Origin: JBFHER01 sp041584055
GTDB lineage: Bacteria > Bacteroidota > Bacteroidia > Bacteroidales > UBA5342
Direction of reading: 5' to 3'
DNA length: 6,928 nucleotides
NCBI GenBank assembly: GCA_041584055.1
Contig: JBFHER010000212.1
Coordinates: 1 to 6,928, forward strand
Shown here: piece by piece, positions 1 to 6,319 of the stretch
Layout of the letters: each line of letters starts with the position of its first letter
Position numbering within the stretch: the first letter of the stretch is position 1
Made by a program: the position numbers and the translations under genes
The notes under the pieces: model-generated
What the model was told of the DNA's origin: nothing
Databases searched by the model: none
Seen by the model: only the letters and a program-made list of their open reading frames with translations

Positions 1-45
1 CTTAAGTTAAAATTAAGTGAGGACACTCCATCGGTGCGTGAGTAA
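1..45 (+). CDS. 3' end of an upstream gene, possibly gltB (partial)
   Basis: Frame 1 is open from the window edge through 14 codons (LKLKLSEDTPSVRE) to a TAA at 43-45, while the other two plus-strand frames contain stops in this stretch. It lies 46 bases before gltD on the same strand, and no TAnnTTTG promoter is visible between them, so a shared transcript is likely. GltB, the large glutamate synthase subunit, is the usual partner immediately upstream of gltD, which makes it the best guess. The tail is too short and variable to identify from sequence alone, so the assignment rests on context. Confidence 0.4.
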   Translation, partial: LKLKLSEDTPSVRE

Positions 46-91
46 TTGTAAATAAGTTAATTAGTGGGGGAGACCTCTAAAAAATAAAATT

Positions 92-1513
92 ATGGGAAAT
101 CCAAAAGGTTTTTTGGAAGTGGAACGCAAAGCCGCCGGATACCGTCCTATAGCCGATAGAGTCGGAGATTTCAGTGAAGTAGAACAAATACTGAATAAAA
201 AGGACCGTATGCTGCAGGCATCACGCTGCATGGATTGCGGTGTTCCATTTTGTCATTGGGGATGTACTGTACACAGTAAAATTCCAGAGTGGCAAGACGA
301 ATTATATAAAGGAAACTGGAAAGAAGCTTACGATATTTTAGCATCATCGAACGCCTTTCCTGAATTTACAGGACGGATTTGTCCTGCATTGTGCGAGAAA
401 TCATGTGTGCTTAATATTCACGAGGAACCGGTTACCATTCGCGAAAACGAATGTGCCGTTGCTGATAAAGCCTTTGATCTGGGTTTCGTCGTGCCTCAAC
501 CACCTGCAGTCAGAACCGATAAAAAAATTGCAGTGATTGGTAGTGGCCCTGCAGGTTTATCCGTGGCTGAACGTTTGAACAAATTTGGACACAATGTGAC
601 TGTGTTTGAACGTGATGACAAAGTTGGTGGACTGTTGCGTTATGGTATTCCTGATTTTAAGCTGGCAAAAAGTGTCATTGACCGTCGTCTTGATATTTTG
701 CTTGGTGAAGGCATCGAATTTAAAACCAATGTTGAAGTTGGAAAAGATGTGAAAGGTAAAGATCTGTTAAAGGACTATGATGCTGTTGTTTTGGCCATTG
801 GAGCCATGAAGCCTCGTGATTTGCCCGTTGAAGGGCGCGAACTTGATGGCGTACATTTTGCGATGGACTTTCTAACTCAGCAAAATAAAGTTGTTGGTGG
901 ATATAAAGTTGCGGATGAAGACAGGATTCTTGCAACGGGTGAAAATGTGGTTGTGATTGGGGGTGGAGACACCGGTAGTGACTGTGTTGGAACATCTGTC
1001 CGACAAAAAGCGAAAAGTGTTCGTCAAATAGAGATTTTGCCGAAACCTCCTGTTAAAAGAGGATTTGGAAACCCATGGCCCTATTGGCCGGAGGTGCTGC
1101 GTACATCTTCTTCACACGAAGAGGGATGTGAACGTGAATGGGGATTGGCCACAAAACGTTTCATCGGTGAAAACGGTAAACTGAAACAAATTGAAGTGGT
1201 TTCTGTTGACTGGCGCAAAAACAGCGATGGCCGCATGGAAATGACAGAGATGCCTAATTCAGAAAGACTCATAGACGCGGATAAGGCATTTTTATCCATG
1301 GGATTTGTTCACTGCATTCATGAAGGATTGGTGAAAGAGTTGGGTCTTGAACTGGATCACAGAGGAAATATCAAAGTTGACAATAAATACAATACCAGCA
1401 AAGCGAAGGTTTTTGCTGCTGGTGATGCTGCATCAGGTGCCAGTTTGGTGGTTCGAGCTATAGCCGCCGGAAGGGATTCAGCCGATGAGGTTGATGCATT
1501 CCTGAACAGTTGA
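92..1513 (+). CDS. gltD: Glutamate synthase small (beta) subunit, NADPH-oxidising
   Basis: GltD oxidises NAD(P)H on FAD and passes the electrons through iron-sulfur clusters to GltB, which makes two glutamates from glutamine and 2-oxoglutarate in the cytoplasm. The 473 residues match the usual family length. The N-terminal iron-sulfur domain has cysteines at 46, 49, 54 and 58 (CMDCGVPFCHWGC) and at 97, 101 and 105 (CPALCEKSC). An FAD-binding GSGPAG lies at 150-155, the NADPH-binding GGGDTG at 290-295, and the C-terminal FAD-closing motif FAAGD at 441-445. That last motif continues as AASGASLVVRAIAAGR, where many GltD proteins have an RRGQSLVVWAI-type sequence; this is a modest variant. The ATG at 92 follows an A-rich leader. 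A GGGGGAG at 66-72 is about 19 bases upstream, too far for a normal ribosome-binding site. A strong terminator follows 19 bases after the stop. Confidence 0.96.
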   Translation: MGNPKGFLEVERKAAGYRPIADRVGDFSEVEQILNKKDRMLQASRCMDCGVPFCHWGCTVHSKIPEWQDELYKGNWKEAYDILASSNAFPEFTGRICPALCEKSCVLNIHEEPVTIRENECAVADKAFDLGFVVPQPPAVRTDKKIAVIGSGPAGLSVAERLNKFGHNVTVFERDDKVGGLLRYGIPDFKLAKSVIDRRLDILLGEGIEFKTNVEVGKDVKGKDLLKDYDAVVLAIGAMKPRDLPVEGRELDGVHFAMDFLTQQNKVVGGYKVADEDRILATGENVVVIGGGDTGSDCVGTSVRQKAKSVRQIEILPKPPVKRGFGNPWPYWPEVLRTSSSHEEGCEREWGLATKRFIGENGKLKQIEVVSVDWRKNSDGRMEMTEMPNSERLIDADKAFLSMGFVHCIHEGLVKELGLELDHRGNIKVDNKYNTSKAKVFAAGDAASGASLVVRAIAAGRDSADEVDAFLNS

Positions 1514-1532
1514 AGTATTTTTCAAACGATTG

Positions 1533-1563
1533 AAAAAGCTCCGCATTTGCGGGGCTTTTTTTT
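1533..1563. terminator. Intrinsic terminator of gltD, probably bidirectional
   Basis: A 12-base-pair stem pairs 1533-1544 (AAAAAGCTCCGC) with 1549-1560 (GCGGGGCTTTTT) around a four-base ATTT loop, with one T-G wobble. A run of eight T (1556-1563) completes a classic terminator on the plus strand, 19 bases after the gltD stop. Read on the minus strand, the same hairpin ends in five T, so it can also stop transcripts arriving from the convergent carbonic anhydrase side. Confidence 0.9.
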
Positions 1564-1574
1564 CGTCCTGAAAT

Positions 1575-1697
1575 TTATTTTGTAGCAGTGTTTTTGTTGA
1601 AGGCCTTTAGCTGAGATGCTATTTGCCTGTTGTGTGATATTCTGAATTGTGACTCCCATTCATCTTTCACCATTTGTGATTGTTTTTGTACAGCCAT
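1575..1697 (-). CDS. Small ORF of 40 residues, function unknown
   Basis: An ATG at 1697 opens 40 codons ending in TAA at 1575. It begins 14 bases after the stop of the carbonic anhydrase gene on the same strand, and its stop lies 11 bases before the shared terminator, so it fills the operon end exactly. The product starts MAVQKQSQMVKDEWESQF and ends KAFNKNTATK. It is rich in Gln (6) and basic, with 7 Lys/Arg against 3 Asp/Glu, and has no signal peptide, membrane segment or Cys. An in-frame TAA at 1707-1709 closes the frame upstream, and I see no clear ribosome-binding site. I do not recognise a family. It could be a chance ORF; position and codon use, not homology, are the reasons to list it. 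Confidence 0.4.
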   Translation of the reverse strand: MAVQKQSQMVKDEWESQFRISHNRQIASQLKAFNKNTATK

Positions 1698-1711
1698 TTT
1701 AGCAGCTTAAA

Positions 1712-2239
1712 TTACCAGCTGCCTTCTTCTTTGTACCAATCGGAATACATCTTATAGTTATTGGCTATTTTATGGATCATCTCACTGCTTTGTTTAGGAT
1801 CAATGTCCTTTACTTTTTTTGCGGGCACACCGGCATAAATGCTGTTGGCTTCCACAATGGTTCCCGTAAGTACAAGAGAATTAGCTGCAATGATTGAATT
1901 TTTACCGATCACCGCATTGTCAAGAACAGTTGCACCTATTCCAATTAAAACATCATCTTCTATGGTCGCTCCGTGGATGGTTACATTATGACCGATTGAA
2001 ACATTGTCTCCTATGTGAATTTGGGATTTTTCATAAAGTGTATGAAGTACAGACCCATCCTGTATATTGACTTTGTTGCCAATACGAATAGAATTAACAT
2101 CACCACGCAAAACGGCACCATACCACACACTGCATCCTTTTCCCATCACTACGTCACCAATAATAACTGCTGTTTCGGCCAAAAAACAATCATCACCAAT
2201 CTCCGGAATAAATCCTCTGACTTTTTTTATCAATGCCAT
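1712..2239 (-). CDS. Gamma-class carbonic anhydrase family protein (left-handed beta-helix)
   Basis: This 175-residue protein belongs to the YrdA/PaaY/CaiE-like gamma-carbonic-anhydrase family of cytoplasmic trimers, whose metal site may hydrate CO2. Hexapeptide repeats ([IV]-G-x-x-x style) run from about residue 14 to 140, followed by a C-terminal helix. The three metal-ligand histidines are H66, H84 and H89 with the family's H-x4-H spacing, and the conserved RGD (45-47) and NIQDG (58-62) are present. The acidic-loop glutamate that acts as proton shuttle in archaeal Cam is not evident, so activity may be low or the substrate different. I chose the ATG at 2239 (MALIKKVRGF), which matches where the family normally begins. 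An upstream in-frame ATG at 2278 would add 13 residues but lies upstream of the -7 promoter element. The gene has its own promoter and the small ORF follows it. Confidence 0.9.
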   Translation of the reverse strand: MALIKKVRGFIPEIGDDCFLAETAVIIGDVVMGKGCSVWYGAVLRGDVNSIRIGNKVNIQDGSVLHTLYEKSQIHIGDNVSIGHNVTIHGATIEDDVLIGIGATVLDNAVIGKNSIIAANSLVLTGTIVEANSIYAGVPAKKVKDIDPKQSSEMIHKIANNYKMYSDWYKEEGSW

Positions 2240-2254
2240 GTTTTTATATTTTTT

Positions 2255-2286
2255 GCAAAGGTAATTGATGCGAACCAATAAGCAAA
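2255..2286 (-). promoter_or_regulatory. Bacteroidota-type promoter of the carbonic anhydrase gene
   Basis: On the minus strand, TTTG (2286-2283) is followed after exactly 19 bases by TACCTTTG (2263-2256), then C. This matches the Bacteroidota primary-sigma consensus of TTTG/TTG at -33 and TAnnTTTG at -7. Transcription would begin near 2250, leaving a leader of roughly 10 bases before the ATG at 2239. The promoter lies in the 104-base gap after the HD-hydrolase gene, where I see no clear terminator, so some read-through from upstream is possible. Confidence 0.72.
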
Positions 2287-2343
2287 CCTGATTGAAATGT
2301 AATTATCGCAAAGCATTCAAAACGTGAGATGTCAGCTCCGGAA

Positions 2344-2994
2344 TCATTTCAAGCCTTTCCACTCATCGTAAAACTGATCCAGGTACATCATCATGAAATG
2401 ATGACGTTGTTCTGCCATCTTCCTGGCTGTCTCTGTGTTCATGCGATCTTTTAAAAGAAGCAGTTTTTCATAGAAATGATTGATGGTTGTAGACTTGCGT
2501 TTTTCGTAGGTATCGGCGGTTATTTCGAGGATGGGGCTCTGGTCAGGATCGTAAAAAGGACGCATTTTATACCCTCCAAAACTAAATGCACGAGCAACTC
2601 CGATAGCTCCAATTGCATCCAGACGATCGGCATCCATAACCACTGCCAGTTCTGGATTCAGTTGGATATTCGTCCCGATACTCTTCCGAAAGGAAACAGA
2701 ATTTGCAATATGAATTACCTGAGATATGGTGGCTTCGTCAGCATTGCATGATAACAGAAATTCACGGATAACTACTGCAGCATCACCATCCTTGTGAGCG
2801 TTGAATTTAGTGTCTGCTATATCATGGAATAAAGCACCCATTTCAACAATAAACGGATCACATGCTTCTGTCTTTGCAATGGTTAGTGCTAAATTAGTAA
2901 CGCGTACAATGTGCCACCAATCATGACCGGATTCCTGTTTTTCGCATTGGTGTCGAACAAATTTCCGACTTGCTTTTAATAACTTCTTTTTCAA
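2344..2994 (-). CDS. HD-domain metal-dependent phosphohydrolase (YedJ/YpgQ-like)
   Basis: This is a 216-residue cytoplasmic HD-superfamily hydrolase. The metal-binding set is visible as H28 (in GHDWWHIVRV), the H57-D58 pair (in ALFHDIADTKF) and D123 (in VMDADRLDAIGAIGVAR). This pattern and the length resemble E. coli YedJ and Bacillus YpgQ, the latter being described as a nucleotide pyrophosphohydrolase. The actual substrate here cannot be read from sequence. The start is a TTG at 2994, overlapping the TGA stop of the preceding gene in the four-base string TTGA. No other usable start exists: an in-frame TAA lies nine codons upstream of it, and the next ATG (M52) falls after the first metal ligand. 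The overlap implies translational coupling to the upstream secreted-protein gene. Confidence 0.85.
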   Translation of the reverse strand: MKKKLLKASRKFVRHQCEKQESGHDWWHIVRVTNLALTIAKTEACDPFIVEMGALFHDIADTKFNAHKDGDAAVVIREFLLSCNADEATISQVIHIANSVSFRKSIGTNIQLNPELAVVMDADRLDAIGAIGVARAFSFGGYKMRPFYDPDQSPILEITADTYEKRKSTTINHFYEKLLLLKDRMNTETARKMAEQRHHFMMMYLDQFYDEWKGLK

Positions 2995-3935
2995 TTCTGA
3001 AGTTCTTTGAAAAAGATGCTGTTAACCTTCATGTAAACAGGTAATTGAATGCTGGCATCGCTTATTGTAAGAGGCATGTCAATAACAAATTCCTGTACAC
3101 CTTCTTTTGTGAGATATGTCAGCTCAATCAGCCCTTTTTCAACCGTGTTAAGCAATACGGTCACTTTTTTACTCCCGATGCTTTCAACTTTAAACCCAAA
3201 ATAGACTGGCTTTTGAAAATCAATTTTCCATTGGATTACTTCAGCTTCTTTTAAAAATTTTGGTAACTCGATACCCGTGTATCTGTGTGTACGTTCTGAT
3301 TTTACAAGTTTAGCAGGTTTACATTCGTCGGGAACCACCGGTGCTTCCGCCAACACATTTACGGGAAGCCAATGATCTTTGCCTCTTACCTGAGCAGAAT
3401 ACCTGTATTCATTGAAACCGGAAAAGACATCGTTTGAAGCATTGTAATTGATTTTAAATTCCTGACCGGATTGGATCTTAAGTGCTTCGTTTTTACCACT
3501 TATCCACGATTCGTCACTGATGATATGTAAGCTATCCTTTGAAACAAGTTCCAGATAAATTCCTTCAAGCAATGACGGTTTGTCATCAGGTAAGCATTTT
3601 GTTTTGATGGCTATGCAATTTTCGCCTTTGATGACGTAATTCTTTAACCAAAGCGTGTCAGAAATTAATTCTCCATCTGCGTTTCTGCTCTTGCCATCAA
3701 ATATTACCGGCACCCCATTTATCCATGTTTCATAGGTGTTGAGAGACAATACCTTTAACATTAACTGCAGGGGTGGCTTTTTTACTTTAAATGTTTTACG
3801 ATAATAAAAATATTGTGGCTGTTCGGCATTTAATTTGTCAGTCGTTGCCGTTATCCATTGGGCCTGTTCCTTTTTTTTTGCCATGGCAGGCTGGATGAAC
3901 AAAGCAATTAGTATAAAGAAGCAAAGGTGTTTCAT
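2991..3935 (-). CDS. Secreted beta-rich protein resembling the N-terminal domain of alpha-L-rhamnosidases
   Basis: The 314-residue product begins with a clear signal peptide: MKH, a hydrophobic core at 4-14, and an AMA cleavage motif at 17-19 followed by KKK. It should therefore be released into the periplasm or beyond; no lipobox cysteine is present at the cleavage site. The mature start (W27-I28, then YYRKTFKV at 44-51 and ETWINGVPV at 69-77) resembles the jelly-roll modules that precede the catalytic barrel in GH78 alpha-L-rhamnosidases and related glycosidases. The rest (about 100-314) also looks strand-rich, and I see no catalytic barrel. It may bind carbohydrate, but that is inference; the family call is tentative. 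It starts 11 bases after the lptB stop, with no obvious ribosome-binding site, and its stop overlaps the HD-hydrolase start. Confidence 0.75.
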   Translation of the reverse strand: MKHLCFFILIALFIQPAMAKKKEQAQWITATTDKLNAEQPQYFYYRKTFKVKKPPLQLMLKVLSLNTYETWINGVPVIFDGKSRNADGELISDTLWLKNYVIKGENCIAIKTKCLPDDKPSLLEGIYLELVSKDSLHIISDESWISGKNEALKIQSGQEFKINYNASNDVFSGFNEYRYSAQVRGKDHWLPVNVLAEAPVVPDECKPAKLVKSERTHRYTGIELPKFLKEAEVIQWKIDFQKPVYFGFKVESIGSKKVTVLLNTVEKGLIELTYLTKEGVQEFVIDMPLTISDASIQLPVYMKVNSIFFKELQN

Positions 3936-3946
3936 TCTGTCAAATA

Positions 3947-4690
3947 TTATCTGCGTAGTTCAAAATTTTCACCCAAATATACTTTACGAACCATTTCATC
4001 TTCTGCAAGTTCCTCGGCAGAACCGGCTTTTAAAATTTTACCTTCAAACAAAAGGTAAGATCTGTCCGTGATTTTTAGGGTTTCATGCACATTATGATCC
4101 GTGATCAGTATACCAATATTTTTATGTTTTAGTTGTGCAACAATGGATTGAATGTCTTCAACAGCGATGGGATCAACTCCTGCAAAGGGTTCATCAAGCA
4201 GAATGAACTTTGGACTAATGGCCAGTGCCCTTGCAATTTCTGTACGTCTTCTTTCTCCTCCGGATAACTGATCTCCTTTATTCTTACGGATGTGCCCCAG
4301 TCCAAATTCTTCTATGAGACTGTCAACCCTTTCTTTTTGTTTCTGTTTTGAAAGTTTGGTCATCTCCAAAACGGATCGGATATTATCTTCCACAGACATT
4401 TTTCTGAAAACCGACGCTTCCTGGGCCAGATAGCCCAATCCTTTTTGAGCACGTTTGTATACAGGCAATTTAGTGATGTCCTCATCATTCAAAAATATGC
4501 GTCCGGCATTGGGTGTTACTAGTCCAACAGTCATGTAAAACGACGTTGTTTTGCCAGCACCGTTTGGTCCCAGTAAGCCAACAATTTCGCCCTGTTTTAC
4601 CTCAATGGATACCTTGTTTACAACTGTCCGTTTTCGATAAACTTTAACCAGGTCTTCTGTACGTAGAATCATATTTTCTTCAGTTGCCAT
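3947..4690 (-). CDS. lptB: Lipopolysaccharide export ABC transporter ATPase LptB
   Basis: LptB is the cytoplasmic ATPase that, as a dimer with LptF/LptG, extracts lipopolysaccharide from the inner membrane and drives it across the LptC-A-D bridge. The 247 residues are a single ABC domain. They contain Walker A GPNGAGKTT (41-49), a Q-loop at Q90 in the LptB-typical YLAQEASVFRK (87-97), the signature LSGGE (142-146) followed by RRRTEIARAL, Walker B ILLDEP (163-168, catalytic E167) and the H-loop histidine H199. YLAQEASVFRK and DEPFAGVDPIAV separate it from amino-acid ABC ATPases such as LivF. ATG codons at 4690 and 4672 (M7, giving MILRTEDLVK) are both possible starts; the downstream one fits many relatives. 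It lies 39 bases after the transporter gene with a candidate promoter between. No other lpt gene is in the window. Confidence 0.95.
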   Translation of the reverse strand: MATEENMILRTEDLVKVYRKRTVVNKVSIEVKQGEIVGLLGPNGAGKTTSFYMTVGLVTPNAGRIFLNDEDITKLPVYKRAQKGLGYLAQEASVFRKMSVEDNIRSVLEMTKLSKQKQKERVDSLIEEFGLGHIRKNKGDQLSGGERRRTEIARALAISPKFILLDEPFAGVDPIAVEDIQSIVAQLKHKNIGILITDHNVHETLKITDRSYLLFEGKILKAGSAEELAEDEMVRKVYLGENFELRR

Positions 4691-4712
4691 GCGCTCATTT
4701 TTGTGATAATTT

Positions 4713-4744
4713 CAAAAATAGACAAAAGATTATAAAAAGCTCAA
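4713..4744 (-). promoter_or_regulatory. Candidate promoter of lptB
   Basis: On the minus strand TATTTTTG (4720-4713) matches the Bacteroidota -7 consensus TAnnTTTG. A TTG (4744-4742) lies 21 bases upstream, at the long end of the usual spacing. The -33 part falls inside the last codons of the transporter gene. Transcription would start near 4706, about 16 bases before the ATG at 4690. The region is very AT-rich, so a chance match is possible. Confidence 0.4.
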
Positions 4745-6316
4745 TATCTGGACAAAGATTATAAGTAATACCATTGCCACAGGATAAATGGTGGCATATG
4801 CAATTTGTGGGGCATCACTATCGCTCATGGAAGTAGTGGCTGCCAGTCCGGGTGTACTGGTCATTCCTCCGGTTAATGCGCCCATGAGACTTAATATATT
4901 AAAATTCTTTTTGAAACGACTGAAAATCACGGCAATGATCATCGGGAATATAGTAATTATTGCTCCAACACCAAACAGTAACATGCCGTAGGATTCAAAT
5001 GTTTCCACCAGACTTTCACCAGCTTTTGTTCCAACTGCAGACAGAAAGAACAGCAATCCCAACTGACGTAAGAGTTGGTTGGCAGATCCACTCATGGCCC
5101 AGACTATTTTGCCAGTTTTTCCAATGTTACTTAACACAAGAGCCGTGGTTAGCACGCCGCCAGTTAACCCCAGGCTAAACGTGAATGAGTCTGAAAAGTT
5201 TAAAGATATTTTTCCAATCAATACGCCAATGACAATGCCAAGTGCCACGGGTAATAAATCTGAATCAGAAAGACGTTTATCATCGTTGCCGAGAATCCTT
5301 GCCACCTGTTTCATGTTCTCCTTGTCGCAAGCAATGATTATTTTATCACCTAATTGCAGACGGGTGTGAGGTTGGGGCGTGATGTCAATGCCACTTCTGC
5401 GGATGCGTGTCATGGTTGCATTGTAATTCTGCAACAAATTCAATTCCTTAACTGTCTTGTTCATAACCTCCTTGTTACTCACAAGAATTTTTTGAACATC
5501 ATACTTTCCTGCAAGCGGGATCTCAGTGCTTGTCTCACTGCCAATTAACAGTTCAATTTTAAGCATGGCTTCCTCCGGGCCAACCACTTTTATAATATCT
5601 CCCATTTGAAGCACAGAATCCGGAGTTGGAACAAATGCTTCTCCATCGCGCATGATTCTGGAAACAACACCCTGGGTCATCCTGCGAATGCGCAGTTCGG
5701 ATAAAGATTTCCCGACAGCTTTGGTGTTCTCAACTTTAAAATTCTTTTTTGTGATGATGGGATGATCTTCAAGCATTTCATCTTTGTAAGCCTTTTCCGC
5801 ATCTGCAGTGGTCTGTCTTAAGAGTTTTGGAAGCAGGCGTATGAAAAGTATAACACCGATAACACCAAAAGGATATGCGATACCATAGCCGATGGATGCT
5901 TCCGGTGATTGCGTACTGTCGATGGCTGCAGCCAGACCAGGCGTGCTGGTAAGAGCTCCTGTGAGCAGACCGATTGCGATGTTCATATCGATGTTAAAAA
6001 CCAATGTACACACCCAGGTTATAACAGCGGCACTTCCAATGAGCACCAGTGCAAAAACAGCAAAATTACGCCCTTGTTTCTTGAATGTTCCGAAAAAGCC
6101 CGGTCCCGCTTGCATTCCAATCGAAAAAATAAAAAGGACCAGTCCAATTTTTTGAAGTATATCCGGAACCACGTATCCATAGTGTCCAAAAAAGATTGCA
6201 ACAAAAAGTACCGCAGATACGTCCAGAGAGATACCGGCAATTGTAATTCTACCCAATAAGTAACCAAGTGCTATGATCAGGAATAGCACAAAGTAAGAGT
6301 TGTTTAATAATTCCAT
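4730..6316 (-). CDS. AspT/YidE-family putative transporter (aspartate:alanine exchanger superfamily)
   Basis: This is a 528-residue inner-membrane carrier built as two homologous halves. Each half has about five or six hydrophobic segments (roughly 8-163 and 354-528) and carries the signature TSTPGLAA, at 123-130 (after GAL) and 486-493 (after GALTGGM). Between them lie two soluble TrkA-C-like (RCK_C) domains at about 193-259 and 271-343, each ending in a LQxGD motif (236-240, 320-324) typical of ligand-sensing regulation. This order is that of the AAEx family (TC 2.A.81), whose best-known member, AspT, exchanges aspartate for alanine; most relatives have unknown substrates. The ATG at 6316 comes 3 bases after the pepE stop, so the two are almost certainly co-transcribed, hinting at an acidic amino acid or dipeptide product as substrate. 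Confidence 0.88.
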   Translation of the reverse strand: MELLNNSYFVLFLIIALGYLLGRITIAGISLDVSAVLFVAIFFGHYGYVVPDILQKIGLVLFIFSIGMQAGPGFFGTFKKQGRNFAVFALVLIGSAAVITWVCTLVFNIDMNIAIGLLTGALTSTPGLAAAIDSTQSPEASIGYGIAYPFGVIGVILFIRLLPKLLRQTTADAEKAYKDEMLEDHPIITKKNFKVENTKAVGKSLSELRIRRMTQGVVSRIMRDGEAFVPTPDSVLQMGDIIKVVGPEEAMLKIELLIGSETSTEIPLAGKYDVQKILVSNKEVMNKTVKELNLLQNYNATMTRIRRSGIDITPQPHTRLQLGDKIIIACDKENMKQVARILGNDDKRLSDSDLLPVALGIVIGVLIGKISLNFSDSFTFSLGLTGGVLTTALVLSNIGKTGKIVWAMSGSANQLLRQLGLLFFLSAVGTKAGESLVETFESYGMLLFGVGAIITIFPMIIAVIFSRFKKNFNILSLMGALTGGMTSTPGLAATTSMSDSDAPQIAYATIYPVAMVLLIIFVQILSFL

Positions 6317-6319
6317 GTT

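Noticed and set aside
66..72. GGGGGAG as the ribosome-binding site of gltD
   Set aside because: It is about 19 bases from the ATG, too far for normal Shine-Dalgarno pairing, and Bacteroidota seldom depend on such sites.
720..995. Minus-strand open frame of 91 codons inside gltD
   Set aside because: It lies antisense to the FAD/NADPH part of a clear gltD, and its His/Gln/Leu-rich translation is typical of a shadow frame.
2240..2278. Extra 13 N-terminal residues for the carbonic anhydrase from the ATG at 2278
   Set aside because: The family normally begins near MALIK, and the promoter -7 element lies downstream of that ATG.
2240..2343. Terminator or small gene between the HD hydrolase and the carbonic anhydrase
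   Set aside because: I found no stable hairpin with a T-run and no convincing reading frame, only the promoter.
5909..6259. Plus-strand open frame of 116 codons, and an 82-codon minus-strand frame at 6019-6267
   Set aside because: Both overlap the membrane-spanning first half of the AspT-like transporter, whose own frame carries the conserved motifs. The translations show no domain and have low-quality composition.
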